NCBI RefSeq assembly: GCF_900104965.1
Contig: NZ_LT629757.1
Span: forward strand, 3,720,001 to 3,784,000
Direction: 5' to 3'
Source: Nocardioides scoriae
Lineage (GTDB): Bacteria; Actinomycetota; Actinomycetes; Propionibacteriales; Nocardioidaceae
DNA length: 64,000 bases
Position 1 is the first letter of the stretch. Every line of letters starts with the position of its first letter. The notes beneath the pieces were generated by a model. The model saw nothing but the letters and a program-made list of their open reading frames with translations. It was not told where the DNA came from and made no database searches. This document shows positions 8,343 through 17,202 of the stretch, one piece after another. The translations under genes and the position numbers were made by a program.

Positions 8343-9455
8343 TCAGTGCTCGTGGATCACGATGCCGCGGACGTTCTTGCCGGCCAGGAGGTCGTCGTAG
8401 CCCTCGTTGACCTGCTCGAGCGTGTAGGTGTTGGTGATGATCTCGTCGAGCTTGATGTCGCCCGACTGGTAGAGCCCGAGGATCCGCGGGATGTCGGTGG
8501 TGGGGTTGCAGTCGCCGAACAGGCTGCCGCGCAGCTGCTTGCGGTAGAGGGTCATCACCGAGCCGGACAGCTGGATGTTGGCCTCCTCGATCTTGTTGAG
8601 GCCGGTCAGCACGACCACGCCGCCCTTGCCGACGGAGTTGAAGCCGTCGCTCACGATCTCGCTGGTCATCAGGCCGGGGGTGAGGATCGCCGAGTCGGCC
8701 ATCTGGCCGCGGGTCAGGTTGGTGATCGTCTCCATGGCCTCGCCGGCGCTGGCGAAGGCGTGGGTGGCGCCGAGCTCCATGGCCTTCTCGCGCTTGTTGG
8801 CCAGCGGGTCGATGGCGATGACGTTCTTGGCGCCGGAGAGCGCCGCGCCCTGGACGGCGTTGATGCCGATGCCGCCGACACCCATGACGACCACGGTCTG
8901 GCCGGCCTTGACCTCGGCGGTGTTGACGGCCGAGCCCCACCCGGTGGGGACGCCGCAGCCGACGAGCACGGCCTTGTCGAGGGGCAGGTCGTCGTCGACC
9001 TTGACGCAGGAGTTCTGGTGGATCACGCCGTACTGGCTGAAGGTGCCGAGCATGCACATGGCGCCGTACTGGCCGCGCGGACCGGTGATCGGGAACCGCT
9101 CGCCGGGCAGGTAGCCCTCGAGGATCGTGGCGCCCATGTCGCAGATGGACTGCTGGCCGTTGGCGCAGTAGCGACAGGTGCCGCAGTTGGGGATGAAGGA
9201 GCACACCACGTGGTCGCCGGGCTTGACGCGGGTGACGCCGGGACCGACCTCCTCGATGATGCCCGCGCCCTCGTGGCCCAGCACCATGGGCAGCCGCGCC
9301 TCGAGGTCGCCGTGGGCGACGTGGACGTCGGAGTGGCACAGCCCGGCGTAGGTGTAGCGGATCAGGACCTCGCCCTCCTGGGGCTTGTCGAGGTCGAGCT
9401 CCTCGATCTCGATGCGCTTGCCGGCCTCGATCACGACTGCTGCCTTGGTCTTCAC
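8343..9455 (-). CDS. NDMA-dependent (mycofactocin-coupled) alcohol dehydrogenase
   Basis: 370-residue zinc alcohol dehydrogenase of the class III-like nicotinoprotein family, in which NAD(P) stays bound and electrons leave by NDMA in vitro or mycofactocin in vivo. Catalytic zinc ligand CHSDVH, GHEGAGIIEEVG and structural zinc CGTCRYCANGQQSIC are present, with the cofactor motif GVGGIG. The GTG at 9455 (MKTKAAVVIEAG) has AAGGAG upstream. It lies about 2 kb from mftF and is divergent from the Fis-type activator at 9603, which probably controls it. Alcohol substrate range cannot be read from sequence. Confidence 0.92.
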   Translation of the reverse strand: MKTKAAVVIEAGKRIEIEELDLDKPQEGEVLIRYTYAGLCHSDVHVAHGDLEARLPMVLGHEGAGIIEEVGPGVTRVKPGDHVVCSFIPNCGTCRYCANGQQSICDMGATILEGYLPGERFPITGPRGQYGAMCMLGTFSQYGVIHQNSCVKVDDDLPLDKAVLVGCGVPTGWGSAVNTAEVKAGQTVVVMGVGGIGINAVQGAALSGAKNVIAIDPLANKREKAMELGATHAFASAGEAMETITNLTRGQMADSAILTPGLMTSEIVSDGFNSVGKGGVVVLTGLNKIEEANIQLSGSVMTLYRKQLRGSLFGDCNPTTDIPRILGLYQSGDIKLDEIITNTYTLEQVNEGYDDLLAGKNVRGIVIHEH

Positions 9456-9528
9456 CTGGGCTCCTTGCTGTGGGGTCGCGGGGACTACGTGACGCCCGCC
9501 ACACTCACACCGCCGACGGGGGGCCGAC

Positions 9529-9560
9529 TGTTCAAGAACTGGACAATCGCGGACTGGACA
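9529..9560. promoter_or_regulatory. Repeated operator-like sequences in the adh/activator divergent region
   Basis: The 147-bp region between adh and the activator holds ACTGGACA twice (9538-9545 and 9553-9560, 15 bp apart) and a small dyad TTCAAGAA (9531-9538). These are candidate sites for the divergent Fis-type activator. No -24/-12 sigma-54 promoter is seen. Confidence 0.4.
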
Positions 9561-9602
9561 GTGGTCGGTAGTGTGACGTGGACCACTCGCTGCGGAGGCC
9601 CG

Positions 9603-11258
9603 ATGACGACGCTCTCGACCGGCTCCACCGGTGCGGTGCCGGGCGTCCCGACCGCGTTGCGCGACCCCATCGCCGCGTCCTGGCGTCGTGCCAGCCTGGC
9701 CGGGGTGCAGCCGGAGTCGGCGCTGGAGCGGCTGCGGCCCGGCGACGTCGACCTGACCTCGCCGCTGCTGGCCGCGGCCACGCCGGTGCTCGACGACCTC
9801 AACGAGCGGCTGCGCGAGACCATGTTCTGCACGCTGCTGGTCGACCGCGAGGGCCAGGTCGCCCAGCGCTGGTGCGGCGACCGGGCGGCCGCCTCGGCCC
9901 TCGACGAGCTGGGCGTCGACCTCGGCGTCAACCTGCTGGAGGAGTCGGTCGGCACCAACGCGCTCGGCACGGTCCTGGAGACGCGGCGCGCGCTGTCGGT
10001 GCACGGCGAGGAGCACTACGCCGTGCCGCTCAAGCGCTTCAGCTGCTACGGCCACCCGATCGTGCACCCGACGACGAAGCGGATCGAGGGCGTCCTCGAC
10101 ATCACCGCGCTCGTCGACCGCGCCAGCCCGCTGCTGCCGCCGCTCGTGGCCCGCGCCGTCGCCGACATCGAGCAGCGGTTGCTCGACGGCAGCCGGATCT
10201 CCGAGAAGGAGCTGCTGCTGGCCTTCCAGCTCGCCTCCGCGCGGCGGCGCCCGGTGGTGGCCGTCGGGGAGGACCTGATGATGAGCAACCAGGCGGCCCT
10301 CGACCTGCTGGGCTCCACCGACACCGCGCTGCTGCGGATGATCGGCCTCGACCTGGCCCGCGGCCGCAGCACCGCCATCGACCTCACCCTGGCCAGCGGC
10401 ACCGACGTGGTGGTGCGCGCCGAGCGGGTCACCGGGGCGCGCAGCGGGATGCTGCTCCACCTCGAGCCCGCGCTGCCCCGGCCCCGGCCGGCGGCGCTGC
10501 CCGTGGCGCGACCCCCGGTCGACATCGACGCCCCGGTGCTCGTGGCAGGAGCCCCCGGCACCGGCCGCAGCACCCGGGCGCGGCAGCTGGCCGAGGAGCC
10601 GGTCTCGGTGCTCACCGCCGCCGCGGCCATGCTCGACGGCCCCGAGGCGTGGGTGCGCGACTTCGCCTCGATGGTGCGCGCCGGTCAGGGCACGCTGTGC
10701 ATCGACGGCGTCGACCTGCTGCCGCCCGACCTCGTCGAGCTGGTCGCCTCCCACGTGGCGCTCCAGGTGCCACCCCGGCTGGTGCTGGTCTCGGGCCCGG
10801 TCGACCACCTCGAGGGCCGGGTCGCCGGCCTCGCCGCCGAGTGCCTGCGCCGCGAGGAGCTGCCGCCCCTCTCGGCCCGGCTCACCGAGCTCCCGGCCCT
10901 GGTCGCGGCCATGCTGGTCGACCTCGGTGCACCCCGCTCGCTGCACCTGACGCCGAGCGCGCTGGCGGCGCTGTCGCGCCACTCGTGGCCGGGCAACCTG
11001 CGCGAGCTGCGCGCCGTCGTGCGCCACGCCTCCCAGCAGCGCTCGACCGGCGCGATCACCATCGACGACCTGCCCGAGCAGTACCGCGCCCGGGAGCGGG
11101 CGCACCAGCTCGCCCCGATCGAGCGGGCCGAGCGCGACGCCATCATCGGGGCGCTGCGCGAGCACGGCGGCAACAAGCTGCGCACGGCCCGCACGCTCGG
11201 GATCTCCCGGACGACGCTCTACGCCAAGATGCGGAGCCTGCGCATCACCCACTACTGA
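9603..11258 (+). CDS. GAF/Fis-type transcription activator (AcoR/MimR-like)
   Basis: 551-residue regulator. The N-terminal half is a GAF-like sensor of the AcoR type (LLEESVGTNALGT, CYGHPIVHPTTKRIEGVLDI). A degenerate AAA+ region follows with GAPGTGRST and TLCIDGVDLL, but the sigma-54 loop GAFTGA is missing. The C-terminus is a Fis helix-turn-helix (NKLRTARTLGISRTTLYAKM). Such proteins in actinobacteria activate alcohol, acetoin or alkane oxidation genes without sigma-54. The ATG at 9603 starts just after the repeats shared with adh, its likely target. Confidence 0.88.
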   Translation: MTTLSTGSTGAVPGVPTALRDPIAASWRRASLAGVQPESALERLRPGDVDLTSPLLAAATPVLDDLNERLRETMFCTLLVDREGQVAQRWCGDRAAASALDELGVDLGVNLLEESVGTNALGTVLETRRALSVHGEEHYAVPLKRFSCYGHPIVHPTTKRIEGVLDITALVDRASPLLPPLVARAVADIEQRLLDGSRISEKELLLAFQLASARRRPVVAVGEDLMMSNQAALDLLGSTDTALLRMIGLDLARGRSTAIDLTLASGTDVVVRAERVTGARSGMLLHLEPALPRPRPAALPVARPPVDIDAPVLVAGAPGTGRSTRARQLAEEPVSVLTAAAAMLDGPEAWVRDFASMVRAGQGTLCIDGVDLLPPDLVELVASHVALQVPPRLVLVSGPVDHLEGRVAGLAAECLRREELPPLSARLTELPALVAAMLVDLGAPRSLHLTPSALAALSRHSWPGNLRELRAVVRHASQQRSTGAITIDDLPEQYRARERAHQLAPIERAERDAIIGALREHGGNKLRTARTLGISRTTLYAKMRSLRITHY

Positions 11259-11309
11259 CCGGCGCCCGGTGTGTTCCGGGGGTGCGCCGGCGCGCGAGGA
11301 GGCCCCGCC

Positions 11310-11820
11310 GTGGACCAGCACCAGGAGCACCGCCCGGACGGGCACCAGCCCCACGACCCGCTCGGGCCGGTCCCCGAGCACGAGCGCCACCGGCTGTCGA
11401 TGACGCTGCTGATGACGCCGGACATGGCCAAACTTCTCCGGCGACGTGCACGGCGGCACCATCCTCAAGATCCTCGACCAGGTCGCCTTCACCTGCGCCA
11501 GCCGCTGGGCCCGCCAGTACGTCGTCACGCTGTCGGTGGACCGCGTCACCTTCCGCGAGCCGGTGCACATCGGGGAGCTGGTCACCTTCGACGCGTCGGT
11601 CAACTACACCGGCACCACCTCGATGGAGGTCGGCATCCGCGTCACCACCGAGGACGTCCGCCAGCTGAGCCGCCGGCACACCAACAGCTGCTACTTCACG
11701 ATGGTCGCCCTCGACGAGGAGCGCCGCCCGGTGCCGGTGCCGCGGCTGGAGCTGCGCGACGAGGACCAGCGCCGCCGGTGGCGCGAGGCCGAGGAGCGCC
11801 GCGCCCAGCGCCGGCGCTGA
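11310..11820 (+). pseudogene. Acyl-CoA thioesterase (YciA-type hot-dog), frameshifted
   Basis: Two frames together encode one hot-dog acyl-CoA thioesterase. Frame one starts at GTG 11310 behind GAGGAGG and reads ...MTLLMTPDMAK. The other frame continues ...GDVHGGTILKILDQVA to the stop at 11820. Removing one A from the run at 11430-11432 joins them as MTPDMANFSGDVHGGT, exactly the family motif, giving 169 residues. As written, the first frame continues out of family to 11882. It may be a sequencing error, a recent mutation or, less likely, a slippery site. Convergent with rbsK. Confidence 0.85.
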
Positions 11821-11847
11821 CCTGGCGCCGGGACCGGCCGGGCCGCC

Positions 11848-12759
11848 TCAGCCCAGGTAGCCCCGGGCCCCCTCGCTCGTGACCGCCTCGGCGGCGGCGC
11901 TGCAGGCCTCGGTGACCGCCTCGGCCAGGGGGGTGCCGTCGGCGAGCATCGCGGCGATGGTGCCGACCAGGACGTCCCCGGCCCCGGTGGTGTCGACGGC
12001 CGCGACGCGCGGGGACGAGACCCGCAGCTCGGTGCGGCCGGTCACCACGACGGCGCCCTGGGAGCCCAGGGACACCACCACCGAGCGGCAGCCCAGCCGC
12101 TCGGCCAGCGGCCGCGCCAGGTCGGCGGCGGGGGCGTGGGCGGCGAGGTCCGCGCCGTGCTCGCGGAGCAGGTCGGCCGCCTCGTGCTCGTTGACCACCA
12201 GCGGGTCGGCCGCGGCGAGGGTGTCCGGGTGCAGGCCCGCGGTCGGGGCGGGGTTGAGCACGAACCGCACCCCGCGCGCCACGGCCTCGCGGGCCGCGGC
12301 GTCGACCGGCTCCGCGCCGGGCTCGTTCTGGCCCAGGACGACGTCGACCGCGGGGGAGCCCGCCTCGCCGGACCCGTCGGTCAGGGCCGCGCGCACGTCG
12401 TCGCCCGAGAGCAGGGCGTTGGCGCCGGCCCCGACCACGATGGAGTTCTCGCCGTCGGGGGTGAGCACGATCAGCGCGGTGCCGGTCGCGGTGGTGGGGT
12501 CGCGGCGCACCCGCGAGGTGTCCACGCGGGCGGCCTGCAGCTGCGCCAGCTGCTCGCGACCGGCTGCGTCGTCGCCGACCACGGCGCACAGCAGCACCCG
12601 CGCACCGGCGTACGCCGCGGCTGCCGCCTGGTTGGCGCCCTTGCCGCCGCCCGAGACCTGGGGGCCGTCGCCGACCACCGTCTCCCCGCCGCCCGGACGC
12701 ACGGGTGCGCGCACCGTGACGTCCTGGTTGACCCCGCCGACCACCAGCACCGTTCCCAT
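11848..12759 (-). CDS. rbsK: Ribokinase
   Basis: 303-residue PfkB-family sugar kinase that phosphorylates D-ribose to ribose 5-phosphate. The N-terminal family signature is VSGGGKGANQA and the C-terminal anion-hole and catalytic motif is DTTGAGD, with Asp as the base. Length is standard. It starts with ATG and is monocistronic, with no transporter or lacI gene beside it, so the exact sugar is less certain than the family. Confidence 0.9.
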   Translation of the reverse strand: MGTVLVVGGVNQDVTVRAPVRPGGGETVVGDGPQVSGGGKGANQAAAAAYAGARVLLCAVVGDDAAGREQLAQLQAARVDTSRVRRDPTTATGTALIVLTPDGENSIVVGAGANALLSGDDVRAALTDGSGEAGSPAVDVVLGQNEPGAEPVDAAAREAVARGVRFVLNPAPTAGLHPDTLAAADPLVVNEHEAADLLREHGADLAAHAPAADLARPLAERLGCRSVVVSLGSQGAVVVTGRTELRVSSPRVAAVDTTGAGDVLVGTIAAMLADGTPLAEAVTEACSAAAEAVTSEGARGYLG

Positions 12760-12847
12760 GCACGGACCGTCTCACAGGGCCGGGGACGGCGCCGCGGGGT
12801 GCCCGAGTGCGGGATCACGCGGACAGCCGGTTGACGTCGTGGCATGC

Positions 12848-12866
12848 TTAGGCAAGCCTTACCTAC
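12848..12866. promoter_or_regulatory. IdeR/DtxR-type iron box upstream of bfd
   Basis: The 19-mer TTAGGCAAGCCTTACCTAC matches the IdeR/DtxR consensus at about 15 of 19 positions, including both TTAGG and CCTA arms. It lies 65 bp before bfd. In actinobacteria IdeR activates ferritin genes when iron is plentiful, which fits the downstream bfd-bfr pair. Confidence 0.75.
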
Positions 12867-12931
12867 GCATCGCCGCATCGTCACTGCCCGACCGCTCGCC
12901 CGCCCGCCGACCGCCCGCCCCAGGAGCCCCC

Positions 12932-13147
12932 GTGATCTTCTGCCATTGCGCGGTCGTGGGCGACCGTGACGTCAAGCGGGCCGTCGACGCGGGCGCCCGC
13001 ACCGTGTCCCAGGTCTGCCGCTCCACGGGCGCCGGGCAGCAGTGCGGGTCGTGCGTCTTCGCGGTGCGTCGCGTGGTGTGCGACCATCTGGCCCAGGCGG
13101 CTGCGGAGGTCGTCACCAACCCGGAGGTGGACGTTGCAGCCAGTTAG
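12932..13147 (+). CDS. bfd: Bacterioferritin-associated ferredoxin
   Basis: 71-residue Bfd-family (2Fe-2S) protein that reduces bacterioferritin heme to release stored iron. The four cluster cysteines are in FCHC near the N-terminus and in QQCGSC, each preceded by the typical CHC...VCRSTGAG pattern. The GTG start has CAGGAG 5 bases upstream. Its end overlaps the probable bfr start by 14 bp, so the pair is coupled. The IdeR-type box lies just upstream. Confidence 0.92.
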   Translation: MIFCHCAVVGDRDVKRAVDAGARTVSQVCRSTGAGQQCGSCVFAVRRVVCDHLAQAAAEVVTNPEVDVAAS

Positions 13148-13625
13148 CCCGCGCGTGGTGGAGCTCCTCAACGAGGCGCTCACCTTCGAGCTCACCGTGA
13201 CCAACACCTACTTCCTGCACGCCCGGATGCTCGACAACTGGGGCCTGCCGAAGCTGGGCAAGGTGTTCTACGCCCTGTCCATCGACGAGATGAAGGACGC
13301 GGACGCGATCATCAACCGCATCCTGCTCTTCGAGGGCCACCCCAACCTGCAGCGCCTGGGCAACATCACCGTGGGCGAGACCGCCGAGGAGATGCTCGCG
13401 CTCGCCTACGAGAGCGAGAAGGCGGCCGTCAAGCAGTTCAACGCCGCGGCCCAGGAGTGCCACGACCTCGGTGACCACGGCACCGCCGCCGTCTTCGAGG
13501 AGTACGTCCGCGACGAGGAGCAGCACGCCGAGTGGTTCGAGGCGCAGCTCGAGGCCATCAAGCGCGTCGGCGTCCAGGGCTACCTCGCCCAGCAGATCGA
13601 CGCGAGCGTCCCGCCCGGTTCCTGA
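13134..13625 (+). CDS. bfr: Bacterioferritin
   Basis: 163-residue ferritin-like iron storage protein. I chose the TTG at 13134 because it gives [20 protein letters not shown], aligning with the usual Bfr N-terminus, and GGAGG precedes it; GTG at 13155 is the alternative. The heme ligand Met (DEM at residue 53) and ferroxidase residues Glu19, Glu52, the Glu of AYESEK and EEQH are present. The position matching E. coli His54 is Asp55 (DEMKDAD rather than DEMKHAD), an unusual change in the diiron site. Confidence 0.92.
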   Translation: MQPVSPRVVELLNEALTFELTVTNTYFLHARMLDNWGLPKLGKVFYALSIDEMKDADAIINRILLFEGHPNLQRLGNITVGETAEEMLALAYESEKAAVKQFNAAAQECHDLGDHGTAAVFEEYVRDEEQHAEWFEAQLEAIKRVGVQGYLAQQIDASVPPGS

Positions 13626-13637
13626 CCCCCGCGAGGG

Positions 13638-14423
13638 TCAGCCGACGTCGTCGGCGAGCGTGGCGGCCGTGCGCCGCAGCAGCGGGACCGCCTCGGCGAC
13701 CAGGTCGTCGCTCATCCGGGGCGCCGGCCCCGAGATCGACAGCGCCAGCCGCACCGGCGCCGACCCGGGCCGCAGCGGCAGCGCGACCGCCACGCAGCGC
13801 ACCCCCACCTCCTGCTCGCCCTCGTCGAGGGCGTAGCCCTGCGCCCGCACCTGCTCGAGCGCGGCCAGGTACGCCTCGGGGTCGGTGAGGGTGCGGTCGG
13901 TGTGGCGCACCAGCCCGGTGCGCCCCAGCAGCGCCCGCACCTCGACCTCGGGGGAGTCGGCGAGGATCGCCTTGCCGACCGCGGTGCAGTGCGGCTGCAC
14001 CCGCCGCCCGACCTCGGTGAACATGCGCATCGCGTGCCGCCCCGGCACCTGCGCCACGTAGGCGACCATGTCGCCGTCGAGCATGGCCAGGTTGGCGGTC
14101 TCGCCGAGCGCGTCCACGAGCCGCGCCAGCAGCCGCTCGGCGCCGGCCCCCACCATCGAGCTGGCCGCCGCCCCGAGCGGCACCACCCGGAACCCGAGCG
14201 CGTACCGCCGGTCCGGCAGCTGCCGCATGTAGCCCCGGTCGACCAGGGTGCGCAGCAGCCGGTGCGTCGTCGGCAGGGGTACGCCGGTCGCGGCCGCGAT
14301 CTCGCCGATCGTGAGCGTCCCGCCGCGCGCGGCGACCGTCTCGAGCAGGTCGAGCGACCGGTGGACGGACTGCACGCCGCCCGACCGCTGGTCGGGGTGC
14401 TTGTCCTCGCGCTGGTGGGGCAT
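13638..14423 (-). CDS. IclR-family transcription regulator of the glc operon
   Basis: 261-residue IclR-type regulator. The winged helix lies in the first 90 residues (LTIGEIAAATGVPLPTTHRL) and the effector domain follows, with CTAVGKAILA and ALSISGP. The ATG at 14423 was preferred over a longer reading from 14468. It is divergent from malate synthase G and the glycolate oxidase genes, so a glyoxylate or glycolate response is likely. AllR/GclR-type members bind TGGAAA-like dyads, which are present in the shared promoter region. Confidence 0.9.
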   Translation of the reverse strand: MPHQREDKHPDQRSGGVQSVHRSLDLLETVAARGGTLTIGEIAAATGVPLPTTHRLLRTLVDRGYMRQLPDRRYALGFRVVPLGAAASSMVGAGAERLLARLVDALGETANLAMLDGDMVAYVAQVPGRHAMRMFTEVGRRVQPHCTAVGKAILADSPEVEVRALLGRTGLVRHTDRTLTDPEAYLAALEQVRAQGYALDEGEQEVGVRCVAVALPLRPGSAPVRLALSISGPAPRMSDDLVAEAVPLLRRTAATLADDVG

Positions 14424-14497
14424 AGAGAGGTCCTGAGGTCGTGTGACGGTTGACACGAGCGCCGTCACTGCCTAGTTTCCATTATCAGTGGGTGATC

Positions 14498-14514
14498 TTT
14501 CCACGATGTGGAAA
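14498..14514. promoter_or_regulatory. Dyad operator between iclR-type gene and glcB
   Basis: TTTCCA-CGATG-TGGAAA is a perfect 6-bp-arm dyad, with a further GTTTCCATTAT half-like site at 14475-14485. It sits 49 bp upstream of glcB in the divergent region and resembles known IclR-family operators. Probable binding site of the adjacent regulator. Confidence 0.6.
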
Positions 14515-14562
14515 TGTGTCAAGACCCACGACCGAGACCCCGCAGTCGAGCAAGGGAGTGGC

Positions 14563-16764
14563 ATGGACCAGCGCGTGCAGACCGGCGGACTCGAGGTCGC
14601 CGAACGCCTCCACCGGTTCGTCGAGGAGGAGGCGCTGCCCGGCACCGGCCTGGACCCCCAGGCCTTCTGGGACGGCGTCGGCGCCCTGGTGCGCGACCTC
14701 GCGCCGCGCAACGCCGCGCTCCTGGCCCGCCGCGAGGAGATCCAGTCGCAGCTCGACGACTGGCACCGCGCGCACCCCGGCACCCCCGACGCCGAGGCCT
14801 ACACGGCGTTCCTGCGCGAGATCGGCTACCTGCTCGACGAGCCCGCGGAGGTGTCGGTGACCACCTCCGGCGTCGACGCCGAGGTCGCCGAGATCGCCGG
14901 CCCGCAGCTGGTGGTCCCGCTGCTCAACGCTCGCTTCGCCACCAACGCGGTCAACGCCCGCTGGGGCTCGCTCTACGACGCCCTCTACGGCACCGACGTG
15001 GTCCCCCACGAGGGCGACCTGGCGCCGGGCGAGGGCTACAACCGGGCTCGCGGCGACGAGGTCATCCGTCGCGGCCGGGAGTTCCTCGACGCCCACTTCC
15101 CGCTGGCGTCGGGCTCCCACGCCGACGCGACGGCGTACGCCGTGGACGACGAGGGCGTGGCGGTCACCGTCGACGGCCAGGTCGTCCGGCTCGCCGACCC
15201 CGCCCAGCACGTCGGCCACCGCGGCTCGCGCGAGCACCCCGAGGGCGTGCTGCTGGTCCACCACCACCTGCACGTCGAGATCCAGGTCGACCCCGAGGAC
15301 AGCATCGGCTCGACCGACCGCGCCGGGGTCAAGGACCTGCTGCTCGAGTCGGCGGTCTCCACGATCATGGACCTCGAGGACTCCGTCGCCGCCGTCGACG
15401 CCGAGGACAAGGTGCTCGGCTACCGCAACTGGATGCGGCTCATGGACGGCACCCTGTCGGAGGAGGTCACCAAGGGCGGCACGACCTTCACCCGCGCGAT
15501 GAACCCCGACCGCACCTACACCGGCCCGACCGGCGAGGAGGTCGTGCTGCGCGGCCGCTCGCTGCTGTTCATCCGCCAGGTCGGCCACCTGATGACCACC
15601 GACGCGGTCCTGCTCGACGGCCAGGAGGTGCCCGAGGGCGTCCTCGACGCGATCATGACCGGCCTCGGCAGCGTCAAGGCGCTGCGCGGCGACTCCGAGC
15701 TCGACAACTCCCGCACCGGCTCGATGTACGTCGTGAAGCCCAAGATGCACGGCCCCGAGGAGGTCGCCTTCGCGGTCGAGCTCTTCGGCCGCGTCGAGGA
15801 GCTGCTCGGGCTGGCCCGGCTCAGCATCAAGGTCGGGATCATGGACGAGGAGCGCCGCACCACCCTCAACCTCAAGGCGTGCATCGGCGAGGCCAGCGAG
15901 CGGGTGGCCTTCATCAACACCGGCTTCCTCGACCGCACCGGCGACGAGATCCACACCTCGATGCAGGCCGGCCCGGTCGTGCGCAAGGCCGACATGAAGT
16001 CCGAGACCTGGATCAAGGCCTACGAGGACCTCAACGTCGACATCGGCCTGGAGTGCGGGCTGCTCGGCCGTGCCCAGATCGGCAAGGGCATGTGGGCCGC
16101 GCCCGACAGCCTCGCGGACATGCTCGAGACCAAGATCGGCCACCCCCAGGCCGGCGCCAGCTGCGCCTGGGTGCCCTCGCCGACCGCGGCGACCGTGCAC
16201 GCGCTGCACTACCACCAGGTCGACGTCCGCGCCCGCCAGGAGGAGCTCCGGTCCGCCGGGCGCCGCCGCGGCCGCGAGGACCTGCTGCAGGTGCCGCTCG
16301 GCGACCCCGCCTCGTGGAGCGAGGAGGACCGCCAGGCCGAGATCGACAACAACCTGCAGAGCCTGCTCGGCTACGTCGTGCGCTGGGTCGACGCGGGCGT
16401 CGGGTGCTCCAAGGTCCCCGACATCACCGGCGAGCCGCTCATGGAGGACCGCGCCACCTGCCGGATCTCCGCCCAGCACGTCGCCAACTGGCTGCACCAC
16501 GGCGTCGTCTCCCGCGAGCAGGTCGAGGAGACGCTGCGCCGGATGGCCGGCGTCGTCGACGAGCAGAACGCCGGCGACCCGACGTACGTCGCGATGGCCC
16601 CGGGCTTCGACGGCGAGGCCTTCGCCGCCGCCCACGCCCTGGTCCTCGACGGGCTCGCCCAGCCCAGCGGCTACACCGAGCCGATCCTGCACCGCCAGCG
16701 GGCCGCCAGGAAGGCCCACGACCACGCCGGCACGTCCGGCACCGACGAGGGGACCGCCCGATGA
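14563..16764 (+). CDS. glcB: Malate synthase G
   Basis: 733-residue malate synthase of the G isoform, condensing glyoxylate with acetyl-CoA to malate. The length and the long inserted domain are typical of the monomeric G form. Motifs such as [17 protein letters not shown], and [17 protein letters not shown] in the barrel, support the assignment. I chose the ATG at 14563 after GGGAG; upstream in-frame codons cover the operator. It is first in the operon and ends in an ATGA overlap with the GlcG-like gene. Confidence 0.95.
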   Translation: MDQRVQTGGLEVAERLHRFVEEEALPGTGLDPQAFWDGVGALVRDLAPRNAALLARREEIQSQLDDWHRAHPGTPDAEAYTAFLREIGYLLDEPAEVSVTTSGVDAEVAEIAGPQLVVPLLNARFATNAVNARWGSLYDALYGTDVVPHEGDLAPGEGYNRARGDEVIRRGREFLDAHFPLASGSHADATAYAVDDEGVAVTVDGQVVRLADPAQHVGHRGSREHPEGVLLVHHHLHVEIQVDPEDSIGSTDRAGVKDLLLESAVSTIMDLEDSVAAVDAEDKVLGYRNWMRLMDGTLSEEVTKGGTTFTRAMNPDRTYTGPTGEEVVLRGRSLLFIRQVGHLMTTDAVLLDGQEVPEGVLDAIMTGLGSVKALRGDSELDNSRTGSMYVVKPKMHGPEEVAFAVELFGRVEELLGLARLSIKVGIMDEERRTTLNLKACIGEASERVAFINTGFLDRTGDEIHTSMQAGPVVRKADMKSETWIKAYEDLNVDIGLECGLLGRAQIGKGMWAAPDSLADMLETKIGHPQAGASCAWVPSPTAATVHALHYHQVDVRARQEELRSAGRRRGREDLLQVPLGDPASWSEEDRQAEIDNNLQSLLGYVVRWVDAGVGCSKVPDITGEPLMEDRATCRISAQHVANWLHHGVVSREQVEETLRRMAGVVDEQNAGDPTYVAMAPGFDGEAFAAAHALVLDGLAQPSGYTEPILHRQRAARKAHDHAGTSGTDEGTAR

Positions 16765-17192
16765 CCGCGCTCGACCTGGACACCGCCCGCAGCATCATCG
16801 CCGCCGCCCGCGCCCACGGCAGCTCGGCGGGCTTCAAGCCGCTGACCGTCGTGGTCCTCGACGCCGGCGGCCACGTCGTCGCCGTCGAGCGCGAGGACGG
16901 CGCCTCGATGAAGCGCTTCGAGATCGGCTTCGGCAAGGCCTACGGCGCGCTCTCGCTCGGCATGGGCTCGCGCTCGATCATGGCCCGCGCCGAGCAGCAG
17001 GCCTACTTCATCGGCGCGGTCACCGCGGCCGTGGGCGGCACCCTGGTGCCGGTCCCCGGCGGGGTGCTGGTGCGCGACGAGGGCGGTGACCTGGTGGGCG
17101 CCGTGGGCGTCACCGGCGACACCTCCGACAACGACGAGGCCGCGGCCGTGGCCGGCATCGAGGCCGCCGGCCTCACGGCCCAGGTGGACTGA
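16761..17192 (+). CDS. glcG: GlcG/HbpS-family protein
   Basis: 143-residue GlcG/HbpS-like (DUF336) protein. The family signature is visible: [18 protein letters not shown], then [12 protein letters not shown], and the C-terminal [14 protein letters not shown]. GlcG is found in glycolate operons with unknown biochemical role; the HbpS relative binds heme. It overlaps glcB by four bases and sits 10 bp before glcD, so it is co-expressed with the oxidase. Function beyond family is not known. Confidence 0.85.
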   Translation: MTALDLDTARSIIAAARAHGSSAGFKPLTVVVLDAGGHVVAVEREDGASMKRFEIGFGKAYGALSLGMGSRSIMARAEQQAYFIGAVTAAVGGTLVPVPGGVLVRDEGGDLVGAVGVTGDTSDNDEAAAVAGIEAAGLTAQVD

Positions 17193-17202
17193 GGAGACGA
17201 GG

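Noticed and set aside
9480-9602. Sigma-54 promoter for the AcoR-like activator
   Set aside because: No TGGCAC-N5-TTGC pattern is seen and the activator lacks GAFTGA.
8343-11603. 1086-codon minus-strand reading frame over the activator
   Set aside because: Only the last 371 codons (the ADH) are real; the rest is antisense to the Fis-type activator and has the Arg/Gly/Ala-rich composition of shadow frames in GC-rich DNA.
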